Source: Bacteroidaceae bacterium
Lineage (GTDB): Bacteria; Bacteroidota; Bacteroidia; Bacteroidales; Bacteroidaceae
Length of the DNA: 61,122 bases
Assembly (NCBI GenBank): GCA_017398805.1
Contig: JAFQEZ010000011.1
Coordinates: forward strand, 1-61,122
Direction: 5' to 3'
Below are positions 35,486 through 44,564 of the stretch, piece by piece (position 1 is the first letter of the stretch; every line of letters starts with the position of its first letter). The notes under the pieces are model-generated. The model saw nothing but the letters and a program-made list of their open reading frames with translations, searched no databases and was not told the origin of the DNA. A program made the translations under genes and the position numbers.

Positions 35486-36742
35486 ATGGAACAATATATT
35501 ACCCCACTGATAAATCTCCTTAACGAGATGACTCCTTACCTGTTGTTCGGATTCCTTATAGCAGGTATACTTCACGAATTCGTGCCACGAAGGATATATG
35601 CCAACAACCTCTCGGCCAACAATTTCCGTTCGGTTCTCTTGGCTGCATTGTTCGGCATACCTTTGCCGCTCTGTTCCTGTGGCGTAATCCCCACTGCGGC
35701 CTCACTCCGACGGGAAGGAGCATCAAAGGGAGCGACAGTTTCGTTCCTTATCTCAACTCCACAGACAGGAGTCGACTCGATTCTTGCAACAGCATCGTTG
35801 CTCGGTATTCCATTTGCAATCATTCGCCCGCTGGTAGCTTTAGTGACCGCCATTACAGGCGGATGCATCGTCAACCGGTGGTGCAACGACACCGACAAAC
35901 AGGAGGTGACAGAGAGCAGAACTCAACAAAAGAAGAGTTTTTGGGGGAAATGTATCGGCACACTCCATTACGGTTTCATCGAGATGCTTCAGGACATTGG
36001 CAAATGGATTGTCATAGGCCTTGTCATTGCAGCAATAATCACAATTGCTGTACCCGACAACTTCTTTGCACAGTTCAACGACTACCCGATTCTGAACATG
36101 TTCATAATACTCTTGCTCTCTACTCCCATGTACCTTTGCGCAACAGGTTCAATCCCCATTGCGGCAGCCCTAATGCTCAAGGGGCTCTCTCCCGGAGCTG
36201 CACTTGTGCTTCTCATGGCAGGTCCTGCCACTAACATGGCAGCAATCCTGGTGATTAACAAGATTATGGGACGCAAGACACTCATTGTATACCTGGCCAC
36301 CATAATAGCAGGAGCAATAGGATTCGGTCTTGTTGTAGACTATCTCCTGCCTGCCGAATGGTTCATAGGCAACCTGCACGCTCATGGTGCAGCATGCTGC
36401 CACAGTGGCGGAACACCATGGTGGCAGATAGCATCGAGCATCATTTTTGTGATACTGCTTGTTGTAGCCATGGCACTGCGATATATAAAGAAAGATGAGT
36501 GCAACTGCGGCGGTCATTGCAACGACGGATGCAGCTCTACAGAAAAGAGATACCGCATAGAGGGAATGATATGCAACCACTGCAAGGCGAATGTCGAGAA
36601 AAGCCTTTCTAATGTTGAAGGAGTCACCGAAGTCCGTGTTGACCTGACAGAAGGCGCAGCTTATGTCAAAGGTGAGAAGATAGACCACGGTAAAATAGTA
36701 GAAGCGATAGAATCCATCGGATATAAATATATCGATGAATAA
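35486..36742 (+). CDS. Cu/Zn efflux permease with HMA domain (SO_0444 type)
   Basis: A 418-residue metal permease of the DUF318/ArsP-related family. About eight TM segments fall in two halves, with the family motif GIPLPLCSCGVIPTAASLRR near residue 55 and STPQTGVDSI soon after, repeated in degenerate form as YLCATGSIPIAAALMLKG near residue 210. A Cys/His-rich linker (HAHGAACCHSGG, then CNCGGHCNDGCSS) leads to a C-terminal HMA-type metal-binding domain (MICNHCKANVEKSL, about 357-418). This is the architecture named SO_0444 family Cu/Zn efflux transporter. It would export copper or zinc. It ends in a 15-base-pair hairpin. Confidence 0.88.
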   Translation: MEQYITPLINLLNEMTPYLLFGFLIAGILHEFVPRRIYANNLSANNFRSVLLAALFGIPLPLCSCGVIPTAASLRREGASKGATVSFLISTPQTGVDSILATASLLGIPFAIIRPLVALVTAITGGCIVNRWCNDTDKQEVTESRTQQKKSFWGKCIGTLHYGFIEMLQDIGKWIVIGLVIAAIITIAVPDNFFAQFNDYPILNMFIILLLSTPMYLCATGSIPIAAALMLKGLSPGAALVLLMAGPATNMAAILVINKIMGRKTLIVYLATIIAGAIGFGLVVDYLLPAEWFIGNLHAHGAACCHSGGTPWWQIASSIIFVILLVVAMALRYIKKDECNCGGHCNDGCSSTEKRYRIEGMICNHCKANVEKSLSNVEGVTEVRVDLTEGAAYVKGEKIDHGKIVEAIESIGYKYIDE

Positions 36743-36779
36743 GAGAAACAGGGTGCCCCGAGGCACCCTGTTTCTCTCA
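36743..36779 (+). terminator. Hairpin terminator between convergent genes
   Basis: Perfect 15-base-pair stem GAGAAACAGGGTGCC (36743-36757) with GGCACCCTGTTTCTC (36762-36776), loop CCGA, starting right after the permease stop. The T tract is poor on both strands, so it could act bidirectionally or as a stabilising 3' end. Confidence 0.65.
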
Positions 36780-36833
36780 TTCAATGCTTCCTTAAAAAGC
36801 TTACACCCTCAACGCTGACCGCGTTTCGCTTTT

Positions 36834-37403
36834 TCAAATCTTCCTGATTACCTTGCATGGCACTCCCACAGCAACACTGTCTGCAGGGATATCCCTGTTC
36901 ACAAGACTTCCGGCACCGATTGTCACATTATCTCCGATTGTTACACCGGGCAGTACCGTAACACCTGCACCTATCCACACATTGTTGCCTACCGTAATGG
37001 GACGGGCATACTCAAGCCCTTTGTTGCGCTGCTCTACATCAAGCGGATGCCCGGCTGTAGTGAAGCAACAGTTGGGAGCAATGAAAACATTGTCGCCGAA
37101 GGTCACAGGTGCAGCATCGAGTATAACCATATTGTGGTTTGCATAGAAGTTCTCTCCCAAGGTGATATTGTAGCCATAGTCGCACCAGAATGAAGGCTCT
37201 ATGACAAAATTTCCATGGGCAGAACCTATTATGCTCCTCAAAAATTCCATGCGCCTCGCACTCTCGCCATAAGGAAGAGTATTGAACTCCTGACAAAGAA
37301 CCTTGCATCTTGAGCGCTGTTCCTGAAGCACCGGGTCATAGTTCGCATCGTAGAGTTCTCCCGATGCCATCATTTTTCTCAGACTCTCAAGATCAGTTGA
37401 CAT
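36834..37403 (-). CDS. Maltose/galactoside O-acetyltransferase-like
   Basis: A 189-residue hexapeptide-repeat acetyltransferase of the maltose/galactoside type. The N-terminal Mac domain (about 5-60, MMASGELYDANYDPVLQEQR) is followed by a left-handed beta-helix with ITLGENFYANHNMVILD, PVTFGDNVFIAPNCCFTTAG and HPLDVEQRNKGLEYARP; the His of TAGHPL is catalytic in this family. It acetylates sugars with acetyl-CoA, probably in detoxification or export of non-metabolised sugar. The start at 37403 lies inside the pflA stop region (11-base overlap), so it is translationally coupled to pflA. Confidence 0.87.
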   Translation of the reverse strand: MSTDLESLRKMMASGELYDANYDPVLQEQRSRCKVLCQEFNTLPYGESARRMEFLRSIIGSAHGNFVIEPSFWCDYGYNITLGENFYANHNMVILDAAPVTFGDNVFIAPNCCFTTAGHPLDVEQRNKGLEYARPITVGNNVWIGAGVTVLPGVTIGDNVTIGAGSLVNRDIPADSVAVGVPCKVIRKI

Positions 37404-38124
37404 AGACACAGTCGAAATACTCTTCAAACAGTTTCCTTGCCTCCTCAAGCTGCTCCGGAGTATTCTCCTTCACGCCTTTGAGTTTATACTCCATGCCCAG
37501 AGGCTCATACTTGTGCGCACCCAGAGTGTGGTATGGCAGAACCTCGACACGTTTAATCATGTCGTAATCCTTGAAATGTTCTCCAAGTGCACGTATATCC
37601 TCCTCGAATGCACTGTAGCCCTGAACAAGCACATAGCGTATCCAGAAAGGATGTCCTTGATCCTGCAACCACTTCGCTGTTGCAAGAGTCTGCTTGTTCT
37701 GGCGCTCAGTAAGTATTGTGTGGCGCTCCGGATTGAACTGCTTGATATCAAGCATCACAAGGTCTACGAGCGACAGCAGCTCCTCGACATCGCTGTTCCA
37801 TATACTGCCGTTCGTGTCAAGGCACACATGGATGCCCTGTTCCTTTAGACGCTTCACCAACGGAACAAGCGCCTTTGCCTGGAATGTAGGCTCACCTCCG
37901 CTGAAGGTAACGCCGCCACGCTTGCCGAAGAAAGGCTTCTCGTTCATAGCCATGCGCACGATATCCTCGATGTCAGTCTCCTTGCTCTCGCCCTTGGCAT
38001 CGATTGTATCAGGGTTCGCACAATAGAGGCAACGGAAGTTACACCCTTGCAGGAAAACCACAAGACGGAGTCCGGGACCGTCGAAGGTACCCAATGATTC
38101 GTATGAATGTACTCTGATAGTCAT
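37393..38124 (-). CDS. pflA: Pyruvate formate-lyase-activating enzyme
   Basis: A 243-residue radical SAM enzyme that installs the glycyl radical on pyruvate formate-lyase. The N-terminal FDGPGLRLVVFLQGCNFRC and LYCANPDT carry C-x3-C-x2-C (CNFRCLYC); VTFSGGEPTFQ is the SAM-binding GGE motif and VCLDTNGS a later conserved strand. Downstream are conserved MLDIKQFN and WIRYVLVQGY. It follows pflB with a 255-base gap holding a terminator and repeats, so separate expression is possible. Length is normal. Confidence 0.95.
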   Translation of the reverse strand: MTIRVHSYESLGTFDGPGLRLVVFLQGCNFRCLYCANPDTIDAKGESKETDIEDIVRMAMNEKPFFGKRGGVTFSGGEPTFQAKALVPLVKRLKEQGIHVCLDTNGSIWNSDVEELLSLVDLVMLDIKQFNPERHTILTERQNKQTLATAKWLQDQGHPFWIRYVLVQGYSAFEEDIRALGEHFKDYDMIKRVEVLPYHTLGAHKYEPLGMEYKLKGVKENTPEQLEEARKLFEEYFDCVYVN

Positions 38125-38135
38125 ATTGAAAAAGT

Positions 38136-38270
38136 GTAACGTTGAATGTTTAATGTGTAATGTGTAACGTTTAATGTTGTTTACAACATAGGTACTGTAG
38201 GGCGGGGTCGGCCCGCCTTGCGGGTGTTGAATGTTTAACGGTTAATGTTTAACGTTTAACGATTGACCTT
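38136..38270. repeat. Low-complexity intergenic repeat (aatgtttaacg-type)
   Basis: In the gap between pflB and pflA lie two runs of a degenerate eleven-base unit like AATGTTTAACG (38141-38180 and 38225-38265, several copies each), separated by a GC-rich hairpin at 38201-38217 (GGCGGG, GTCGG, CCCGCC). The latter resembles the GTAGGGGC-type module found in the intergenic mosaics after 48 kb. Confidence 0.75.
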
Positions 38271-38326
38271 GCGCTTTTGGGCCTTTAGAGACCTTATATT
38301 CACGCAATCTTAATGCTTTATGGGTT

Positions 38327-38361
38327 AAAAATAGGCCGACCTTGTGAGCCAGCCTATTTTT
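38327..38361 (-). terminator. Terminator after pflB
   Basis: AAAAATAGGC and GCCTATTTTT form a ten-base-pair stem (38352-38361 with 38327-38336), ending in T-rich sequence on the minus strand. It lies just beyond the pflB stop codon and should separate pflB from pflA transcription. Confidence 0.8.
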
Positions 38362-38379
38362 ATTGAACATTATCTATTA

Positions 38380-40608
38380 TTACATGCGCTCGTGGAAAGA
38401 ACGTGAGATAACCTCCAACTGATGCTCGCGGCTCAGCTTGATGAAGTTAACTGCGTAACCCGATACACGGATTGTCAACTGTGGATACTTCTCAGGGTGC
38501 TCCATTGCATCCATAAGCATCTCACGGTTCAATACGTTCACGTTCAGGTGGTGAGCACCCTTTGTGAAGTAACCGTCCATCAAAGTAACGAGGTTCTCAA
38601 TACGTGTCTCATTGTCAACACCGAGTGACTTTGGAATGATTGAGAATGTGTTGCTGATACCGTCCTGTGAATCACGATAGCGGAGCTTAGCCACAGAGCT
38701 GAGTGATGCAACAGCACCGTTCTTGTCGCGTCCGTGCATTGGGTTTGCACCCGGAGCGAAAGCAACACCCTTGGCACGACCGTCAGGTGTAGCACCGGTC
38801 TTCTTACCGTACATCACGTTAGATGTAATTGTAAGGAGTGACAATGTAGGCTTAGCGTTCTTGTAAACAGGGTGCTTCTTGAGCTCCTCACTGAAGAAGT
38901 AAACCAAGTCAACGCCAAGGTGGTCGACACGGTCATCATCGTTACCGAAGCATGGGAAGTCATTCTCGATATCGAAAGACTCTGTAAGGCCAAGCTCATT
39001 GCGCTTAACTGTTACCTTACCGTACTTGATAGCCGAGAGAGAGTCGATTGCGATTGAGAGACCTGCAACACCATAAGCAAGGTTGATTGAAGGATCTGTA
39101 TCGATGAAAGCCATCTGAGCCTTCTCATAGTAGTACTTGTCGTGCATATAGTGAATGATGTTCATTGAGTCGTTGTAAACACGTGCAATCTCAATGAGCA
39201 CCTTCTTATAGTTTGCAAGAACCTCTTCATAGTCAAGAACATCACCTGACAGAACAGGAATATCCTTAACCACTACAGTACCTGTATTCTCGCAACGTCC
39301 GCCGTTGATAGCAAGCAACAGAGCCTTTGCAAAATTACAGCGTGCACCGAAGAACTGGATCTGACGGCCAACAGCCTGGTAAGATACACAACATGCAATA
39401 CCATAGTCATCGCACTCGCGAACCTCACGCATCAATGTATCGTTCTCGTACTGGATTGAAGATGTATCGATAGAAACCTTTGCGCAATACTCCTTGAAGC
39501 CCTCAGGAAGTTCCGGACTCCACAGAACAGTCATATTAGGCTCTGGTGAGGGACCGAGGTTGTAAAGAGTCTGCAAGAAGCGGAAAGATGTCTTTGTAAC
39601 CTTTGTACGACCATCGTTGAAGCGACCGCCGATTGCCTCTGTCACCCATGTCGGGTCACCTGCAAAGAGGTCGTTGTATGACTGCATACGCAAGTGGCGA
39701 ACCATGCGGAGCTTGATTACGAACTGGTCGATGAGCTCCTGTGCAAATGTCTCGTCGATGTTGCCACGATCGAGGTCGTACTGGATATAAATGTCAAGGA
39801 ATGAAGAAACGTTACCGAGTGACATCGCAGCACCGTCCTGCTCTTTAACGGCAGCAAGATATGCCATATATGTCCACTGCACAGCCTCCTGAGCGCTTGT
39901 AGCAGGACGAGAGAGGTCAAGACCGTAATACTCACCCATAACCTTGATCTCGTTGAGAGCCTTGATCTGCTCAGCAACCTCCTCGCGGAGACGGATTGTG
40001 TGCTCGGTCATCGGGCTGAGGAGACCCTTGAGGTCAGCCTTCTTAGCCTCGATAAGACGGTCAACACCATAGAGTGCAAGACGACGGTAGTCACCGATTA
40101 TACGGCCACGCGCATAGTTATCGGGCAGACCGGTCAAGAAACCGAGTGAACGGTACATACGGATCTCCTCTGTGTAAGCATCGAACACACCGTCATTGTG
40201 AGTCTTGCGGTAGTGATAGAAGATATCCTTTACCTTATCATCAACCTCGATACCATTCTCGCGGCAAGCCTTCTCTACGACCTTGATACCGCCGAAAGGC
40301 TTGATGGCACGTCTCAGGAGTTCATCGGTCTGAAGACCTACGATAAGTTCGTTCTCCTTGTCTATGTAACCTGCCTTGTGCGATGTGATAGTAGATACCG
40401 TCACATTGTCAAGAGAGCGCACACCATTGTTGGCACGCTCCTCTTCAAGAGCCTTGAGGCATACGTTCCAAACAGCTTTTGTTCTCTCGGTAGGACCTAC
40501 AAGGAAAGAGGCATCGCCCTCATAAGGAGTGATGTTCTCGTGTACAAAGTTACCGACATTGATCTCTTTGCTCCAAAGGCCATCCTTAAAATCAAGTTTC
40601 TTTTCCAT
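38380..40608 (-). CDS. pflB: Formate C-acetyltransferase (pyruvate formate-lyase)
   Basis: A 742-residue glycyl radical enzyme that cleaves pyruvate plus CoA to acetyl-CoA and formate, central to mixed-acid fermentation. The adjacent catalytic cysteines are in [10 protein letters not shown] near residue 405. The glycyl radical Gly is in RVSGYAVNF near residue 717, and substrate-site segments such as [12 protein letters not shown] and [10 protein letters not shown] are conserved. Length equals the normal family size. Oxygen-sensitive, so an anaerobic lifestyle is implied. Its leader (40609-40695) carries hairpins and the promoter -7 TAACTTTG at 40709-40702. Confidence 0.97.
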   Translation of the reverse strand: MEKKLDFKDGLWSKEINVGNFVHENITPYEGDASFLVGPTERTKAVWNVCLKALEEERANNGVRSLDNVTVSTITSHKAGYIDKENELIVGLQTDELLRRAIKPFGGIKVVEKACRENGIEVDDKVKDIFYHYRKTHNDGVFDAYTEEIRMYRSLGFLTGLPDNYARGRIIGDYRRLALYGVDRLIEAKKADLKGLLSPMTEHTIRLREEVAEQIKALNEIKVMGEYYGLDLSRPATSAQEAVQWTYMAYLAAVKEQDGAAMSLGNVSSFLDIYIQYDLDRGNIDETFAQELIDQFVIKLRMVRHLRMQSYNDLFAGDPTWVTEAIGGRFNDGRTKVTKTSFRFLQTLYNLGPSPEPNMTVLWSPELPEGFKEYCAKVSIDTSSIQYENDTLMREVRECDDYGIACCVSYQAVGRQIQFFGARCNFAKALLLAINGGRCENTGTVVVKDIPVLSGDVLDYEEVLANYKKVLIEIARVYNDSMNIIHYMHDKYYYEKAQMAFIDTDPSINLAYGVAGLSIAIDSLSAIKYGKVTVKRNELGLTESFDIENDFPCFGNDDDRVDHLGVDLVYFFSEELKKHPVYKNAKPTLSLLTITSNVMYGKKTGATPDGRAKGVAFAPGANPMHGRDKNGAVASLSSVAKLRYRDSQDGISNTFSIIPKSLGVDNETRIENLVTLMDGYFTKGAHHLNVNVLNREMLMDAMEHPEKYPQLTIRVSGYAVNFIKLSREHQLEVISRSFHERM

Positions 40609-40648
40609 AGTTATTTTACTTGTTTATTAAAAATGTTCTTTTCACTTG

Positions 40649-40709
40649 ACGGAATTGTGCAAAAAAGCATTCCGTTGGAACTCCCGTTCCATTTTCAAGC
40701 GCAAAGTTA
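40649..40709 (-). promoter_or_regulatory. pflB -7 element and hairpin leader
   Basis: TAACTTTG at 40709-40702 fits the -7 consensus; the -33 is not clear. The leader that follows has two hairpins: GGAAC/GTTCC (40677-40690) and ACGGAA...TTCCGT (40649-40675, with an inner TGC/GCA pair around a run of six T on the minus strand). The stems could control translation or mRNA stability of pflB; no named family recognised. Confidence 0.45.
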
Positions 40710-40787
40710 ATAAAAAAACAAGTACAAACATTATTATTTGCACTATATTTTTATTAATTCGTTACATTTTTAAAATCATTTCACATT

Positions 40788-41516
40788 TCACTTGAATAAA
40801 GCGACCATTCCGCTTGCCAGCATCACTGTATACACCACCTTTTTGAAGCCGTCACGGCTCAACGCATTAAAACATAAAGCACCGATATATACACCCAAAA
40901 GTATGCCGGCAACTCCCACACCCCATAACAAAGGAGTATCAGAAGTATAATATCCGCCACCGGAGCGGAAGAACAGATATATCATATTGAACACGAGCCA
41001 AAAAGCCTGCATTGTCGCCATATACTCTTTCTTATCCTCAATCTCACTGACTCCGTAAAGGACAACAGGAGGTCCCGGCATGCCGAACATCGACCCCATG
41101 ACACCGCTTACCGATCCTACCGCACCACGCGACCACCGACTACGGAAAGAAAGATGCATTCTGCTTTCAAAAAAGAGAAAGTAGAGCGCAACGGTCACCA
41201 ACAGGACACCAAGCAAACGTCGCATGAACATACTGTCGAGCGAACGCATATAGATGATTGCAACATATGATACCACCGCATTTGAAAGCACCACCAGAAG
41301 CATCTTGTCCCAACGCACGTGGCGGATATTACGTATCACGATAAAAAGCGCTGTCGTTCCCGAAAGCAGACCCGACAATGCGACAGCCTCATTATACGAT
41401 GGCATAATATATGGAAGGAACATCATGATGAATATCCCGAATCCGAAACCCGAGACACGCTGCACAAAAGCCGCGCATGCCGACAGCGAAAAAAGAAGCA
41501 GAAGAAGCCCGGTCAT
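40788..41516 (-). CDS. TauE/SafE family transporter
   Basis: A 242-residue membrane protein with about seven or eight TM segments of the TauE/SafE (sulfite exporter) family. It opens with FVQRVSGFGFGIFIMMF, the typical first repeat; the second is GSVSGVMGSMFGMPGPPVVLY near residue 135. It is thought to export small anions such as sulfite or sulfoacetate, but the substrate cannot be read. Last gene of an amidase-mlaD-glycerophosphodiesterase unit, 12 bases after the latter. Confidence 0.88.
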   Translation of the reverse strand: MTGLLLLLFSLSACAAFVQRVSGFGFGIFIMMFLPYIMPSYNEAVALSGLLSGTTALFIVIRNIRHVRWDKMLLVVLSNAVVSYVAIIYMRSLDSMFMRRLLGVLLVTVALYFLFFESRMHLSFRSRWSRGAVGSVSGVMGSMFGMPGPPVVLYGVSEIEDKKEYMATMQAFWLVFNMIYLFFRSGGGYYTSDTPLLWGVGVAGILLGVYIGALCFNALSRDGFKKVVYTVMLASGMVALFK

Positions 41517-41528
41517 AGTATTACGGAT

Positions 41529-42341
41529 TTACGGTTTGAACAGTTGAGGATAGTCCGTGATGACACCATTGATACCGCCGGGAGCAGCACTCTCTCCCTC
41601 TTTCAACGTCCAAACCTTTACCTTTTTGCACGCACCTTGTATCTTCTTCACAAGACCTTTTCGCGCAAACTCCTTTTTCACATTGAACGATGCGATATAA
41701 GAATATTTTTTAAAAGAAAAGCGGCTGAAACCTTTATCATAAATATAAGGCAAGAAGGGGAGTTTGAAGACGAAAAGTTTTTCCAAGGGGAAAGAGACGC
41801 CTATTTCGGCAAGACGTTCAAGAACATCATCACTGAATGCCTGCACTGCCACCCAATCCTCGGCATTGCGACGTGCTACCACATCTGCCACTGCCTGCTC
41901 TATTCCACGGCAATCGTCCTCCTTAATCTCTATCAGCACTTTGCAACGGCCGGCTACGCATGCCAGCACCTCGTCAAGAGTCGGTATATTTTCATCGGAT
42001 ATCTCTTTTGCAAGAGTCAACAGACGCAAGGATTTCAACTCATCCAAAGAGAGCCTTTTCACCAGTCCGTGTCCATTACTTGTCCTGTCAACCCTCTTGT
42101 CATGCATCACTATCACATAACCATCGGCCGACATCCTTACATCCACCTCCACTGCATCTACACCAAGATCAATGGATTTCTCAATCGCAGCAATACTGTT
42201 TTCCGGGGCCAAAGAGGATCCGCCCCTATGCGCGATAATCTCGCATTCCTGCCCAACACGGACAGATGAAGAGCATGCGGCAAGCACAAAAACCAATGCC
42301 GCAATCAATGAGAGACGGAAACCTTTACAAGAATCAAGCAT
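41529..42341 (-). CDS. Glycerophosphodiester phosphodiesterase lipoprotein
   Basis: A 270-residue GDPD-family hydrolase on a lipoprotein. The signal ends in VLAACSSS (Cys about residue 22). The catalytic entrance IIAHRGGSSLAPENSIAAIE is followed by VDAVEVDVRMSADGYVIVMHD with the conserved HD, and the later segment KVLIEIKEDDCRG. It releases glycerol-3-phosphate from glycerophosphodiesters formed in phospholipid breakdown. Anchored to the envelope, it complements the neighbouring MlaD-type lipid-transport gene (35-base gap). Confidence 0.9.
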   Translation of the reverse strand: MLDSCKGFRLSLIAALVFVLAACSSSVRVGQECEIIAHRGGSSLAPENSIAAIEKSIDLGVDAVEVDVRMSADGYVIVMHDKRVDRTSNGHGLVKRLSLDELKSLRLLTLAKEISDENIPTLDEVLACVAGRCKVLIEIKEDDCRGIEQAVADVVARRNAEDWVAVQAFSDDVLERLAEIGVSFPLEKLFVFKLPFLPYIYDKGFSRFSFKKYSYIASFNVKKEFARKGLVKKIQGACKKVKVWTLKEGESAAPGGINGVITDYPQLFKP

Positions 42342-42376
42342 AGCTTGCCGTTATGAGGTCAAAGAATTAACACCTT

Positions 42377-43273
42377 CTATTTCTCCTTATTCCCGAACAC
42401 AGAGAAATGCACATACCTCTTCGGATTCTGCTTCAAATCTTCGAGCAAAGCCTTTGCCGCATCGCACGTCTCGTTCAGTTTTATATAAAGAGTATCATCC
42501 TTGAGCAGCTTGCCTGCCGTGCCCTCGCCGTTATTCAACGAAGCCGTTACCTCCTCAATATTCTTGAGTGAAGCCTCAAGAGAAGCCACAAGCTCCTTAT
42601 ACTCAATCTCATTCAGTTTCGACGAGAGTTCCAGCATCTCATCCTCCAGAGCCACCAGTTTACCTGCAGCCTTCTTCACGTCACCCTTTATAAGCTTATC
42701 GAGTTCCGCAACCGTTCCGTTCAGTTGTGCTGTCAACAGTTCTACATTCGTAAGCGAATTCTTTATTGCAGGGTCGGTAAGCAGGTTATTCAGAGAGACG
42801 AGCACCGAATCGACTTTGGGAATGACATCGGCAACGGTCGGTAACATCTTCGACGCCTCTGCCATCGCGCCACCGTTAAGGAAACCCGATATTGTATCAC
42901 CCGGTGAAAGGAAAGCGTTATGCTTGCCTGTTACAATATTGATAGTGCTGCTTCCAAGAAGAGCCGTATTAACCTCGGCATGACTGTCCTTAGGGATTTT
43001 CAAACGCCTATCAACGCTCATGGCAACAATAACCCCGTTACCATTTTCAAAATCGTAGACAATATCCCTTACATTGCCCACCTTGTATCCGTTGACATAT
43101 ACAGGACTTGTCTGCACTATACCCTCAATATTATCAAACTTTGCATAAAACACATTCTCTTCATCCATGAGGCTCACACCCTTGAAGAAGTTTATCAGGA
43201 CATAGAGAATCAGCAATGCCAGGATTCCCAAGAAGCCGACCCACAATTCACGCGTCAATTTTCCTTTTGCCAT
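42377..43273 (-). CDS. MlaD/MCE-family lipid transport protein
   Basis: A 298-residue MCE protein. One N-terminal TM (about 10-30, LWVGFLGILALLILYVLI) is followed by an MCE domain (about 38-115) starting YAKFDNIEGIVQTSPVYVNG, with VGNVRDIVY and LLGSSTINIVTG. After that a long helical/coiled region (about 150-280) carries TSKLNEIEYKELVASLEASL-like heptads. MlaD hexamers bind phospholipid in the periplasm for transport between membranes. No MlaE/F genes are in the window; they may lie elsewhere. Starts 18 bases after the amidase gene. Confidence 0.9.
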   Translation of the reverse strand: MAKGKLTRELWVGFLGILALLILYVLINFFKGVSLMDEENVFYAKFDNIEGIVQTSPVYVNGYKVGNVRDIVYDFENGNGVIVAMSVDRRLKIPKDSHAEVNTALLGSSTINIVTGKHNAFLSPGDTISGFLNGGAMAEASKMLPTVADVIPKVDSVLVSLNNLLTDPAIKNSLTNVELLTAQLNGTVAELDKLIKGDVKKAAGKLVALEDEMLELSSKLNEIEYKELVASLEASLKNIEEVTASLNNGEGTAGKLLKDDTLYIKLNETCDAAKALLEDLKQNPKRYVHFSVFGNKEK

Positions 43274-43291
43274 ATCCCAAACAGATTCCTA

Positions 43292-44422
43292 TTATTTCTT
43301 TTTCTTATTCTTTTTATAAATCTCGACAGCCTTGCTCGTCTCAACCCTTTTGCCGTCGATGAAAGCAATCACGAATGCATCCTTGAACTTGGCCGACACC
43401 TCTTTCTTCATCTTCACAGCCTTGTCATAATCCTCGGTCGACCCATATGTGTACTTATACCATTTTCCCTCCTTGAAACTATCGGTCTTGAGCCCCTTGA
43501 AACGTTTGTCATTGCTCTTGAGTTTCGTGTCCGCCGCAAAAAGTTGCACCTTGAACAGCGGCACACCGCTCTTGACGTTTTCCTCGTCCACCTCTACAGA
43601 ATCATCGACAGATGCACCCCCTGCATTATCGTCATTATTTTTTCCGTAAAGCTCATAATATTTCGAAAAGCCCTCGAATATACCCTCCACGATCTTCTTC
43701 TGACCGGCAGCCGAAGTCAGAAACTGCCTGTCACCTGCATTACTCAAGAAAGGCATCTCGATAAGGATTCTCGGCATTGCACTGTTTCTCAGCACATAAA
43801 GGTCGCCCGACTTGACTCCTCTATCAGTTCTCTTGGTACTCTTCACCAATGCCTTCTGCACCAATTGCGCAATCTCCGCACTCAGAGTCACATCCTGGTC
43901 GAACATCAACTGTTTCAGGATAAAATCCTCATCGCTATCAAATTTCTTATATTTCGCACCCTTATCCTTCTCAAGTTCCACAACCTGGTTCTCGTACATC
44001 GCAAGACGTTTCTCATCCTCGGTACTCGGGATACCCCACATGAAGGTCTCCACACCATCAGCACTCCTTTTCTTTGCAGAATTCACATGAATCGAGATGA
44101 AAAGGTCGGCTTTCTCCTTGTTTGCCTTGTTCGAACGCCCCTCCAGGGTTACGAAAACATCCGTCGACCGCGTAAAGACCACCTTGACCTCAGGATACTT
44201 CTTTTTAATCTTTTCGGCCAGCATCTTTGTCACGGTCAGGTTTATATCCTTCTCCTTCACTTTACCATGTACCGCACCCGGGTCATTGCCTCCGTGCCCT
44301 GCGTCAAGAACAACGGTAAACTGTTTCTTTTTCTGCGCATAAAGAGACCCGGCCGGCAGCATAAGCAACACCAGCAGAAACAGTGCAACACGCAAAAAAG
44401 ATGCAGTACGGATCATAAGCAT
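43292..44422 (-). CDS. N-acetylmuramoyl-L-alanine amidase (Amidase_3) with SPOR-like tail
   Basis: A 376-residue cell-wall hydrolase. A signal peptide (about 1-30) is followed by the Amidase_3 domain with VVLDAGHGGNDPGAVHG (Zn His near residue 43), LFISIHVNSAKK (second His near residue 108) and MPRILIEMPFLSNAGD (catalytic Glu). The C-terminal part (about 290-376) resembles a SPOR-like domain (GVPLFKVQLFAADTKL, GKWYKYTYGSTEDYDKA), which would bind denuded glycan at the division site. It cleaves between MurNAc and L-Ala to separate daughter cells. Promoter at 44437-44468; first gene of a four-gene operon. Confidence 0.94.
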   Translation of the reverse strand: MLMIRTASFLRVALFLLVLLMLPAGSLYAQKKKQFTVVLDAGHGGNDPGAVHGKVKEKDINLTVTKMLAEKIKKKYPEVKVVFTRSTDVFVTLEGRSNKANKEKADLFISIHVNSAKKRSADGVETFMWGIPSTEDEKRLAMYENQVVELEKDKGAKYKKFDSDEDFILKQLMFDQDVTLSAEIAQLVQKALVKSTKRTDRGVKSGDLYVLRNSAMPRILIEMPFLSNAGDRQFLTSAAGQKKIVEGIFEGFSKYYELYGKNNDDNAGGASVDDSVEVDEENVKSGVPLFKVQLFAADTKLKSNDKRFKGLKTDSFKEGKWYKYTYGSTEDYDKAVKMKKEVSAKFKDAFVIAFIDGKRVETSKAVEIYKKNKKKK

Positions 44423-44436
44423 TATAAATTACTTGA

Positions 44437-44468
44437 CAAAAATAGTTCAATTTATTATATTAATCAAG
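44437..44468 (-). promoter_or_regulatory. Promoter of amidase operon
   Basis: On the minus strand: CTTG at 44468-44465, a 20-base spacer and TATTTTTG at 44444-44437. Start near 44430, giving a leader under ten bases to the annotated ATG at 44422. Confidence 0.6.
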
Positions 44469-44507
44469 AAAAAAGCACCGCTTTGCCCCATTTTAAGGTA
44501 TAATGGT

Positions 44508-44538
44508 ATTGCACAACCTGCATTTTTTTGTATTTTCG
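44508..44538 (+). promoter_or_regulatory. Promoter of malQ
   Basis: ATTG at 44508-44511, a 19-base spacer and TATTTTCG at 44531-44538 (one change in the TTTG). Divergent from the amidase promoter, about 40 bases away. Start near 44545. Confidence 0.55.
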
Positions 44539-44564
44539 CACGGTTAAAGAACAGAGTGCACAAA

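Noticed and set aside
41319-42269. Plus-strand frame of 316 residues opposite the glycerophosphodiesterase gene
   Set aside because: Antisense shadow; the minus-strand gene has clear catalytic motifs and a lipobox.
42920-44503. Long plus-strand open frame of 527 residues opposite mlaD and the amidase gene
   Set aside because: It is the antisense of two well-supported genes and has no recognisable domain; long shadow frames are expected in this base composition.
44433-44564. N-terminal extension of MalQ
   Set aside because: The promoter -7 element at 44531-44538 lies within it, and the starch-binding domain begins at the Met at 44565.
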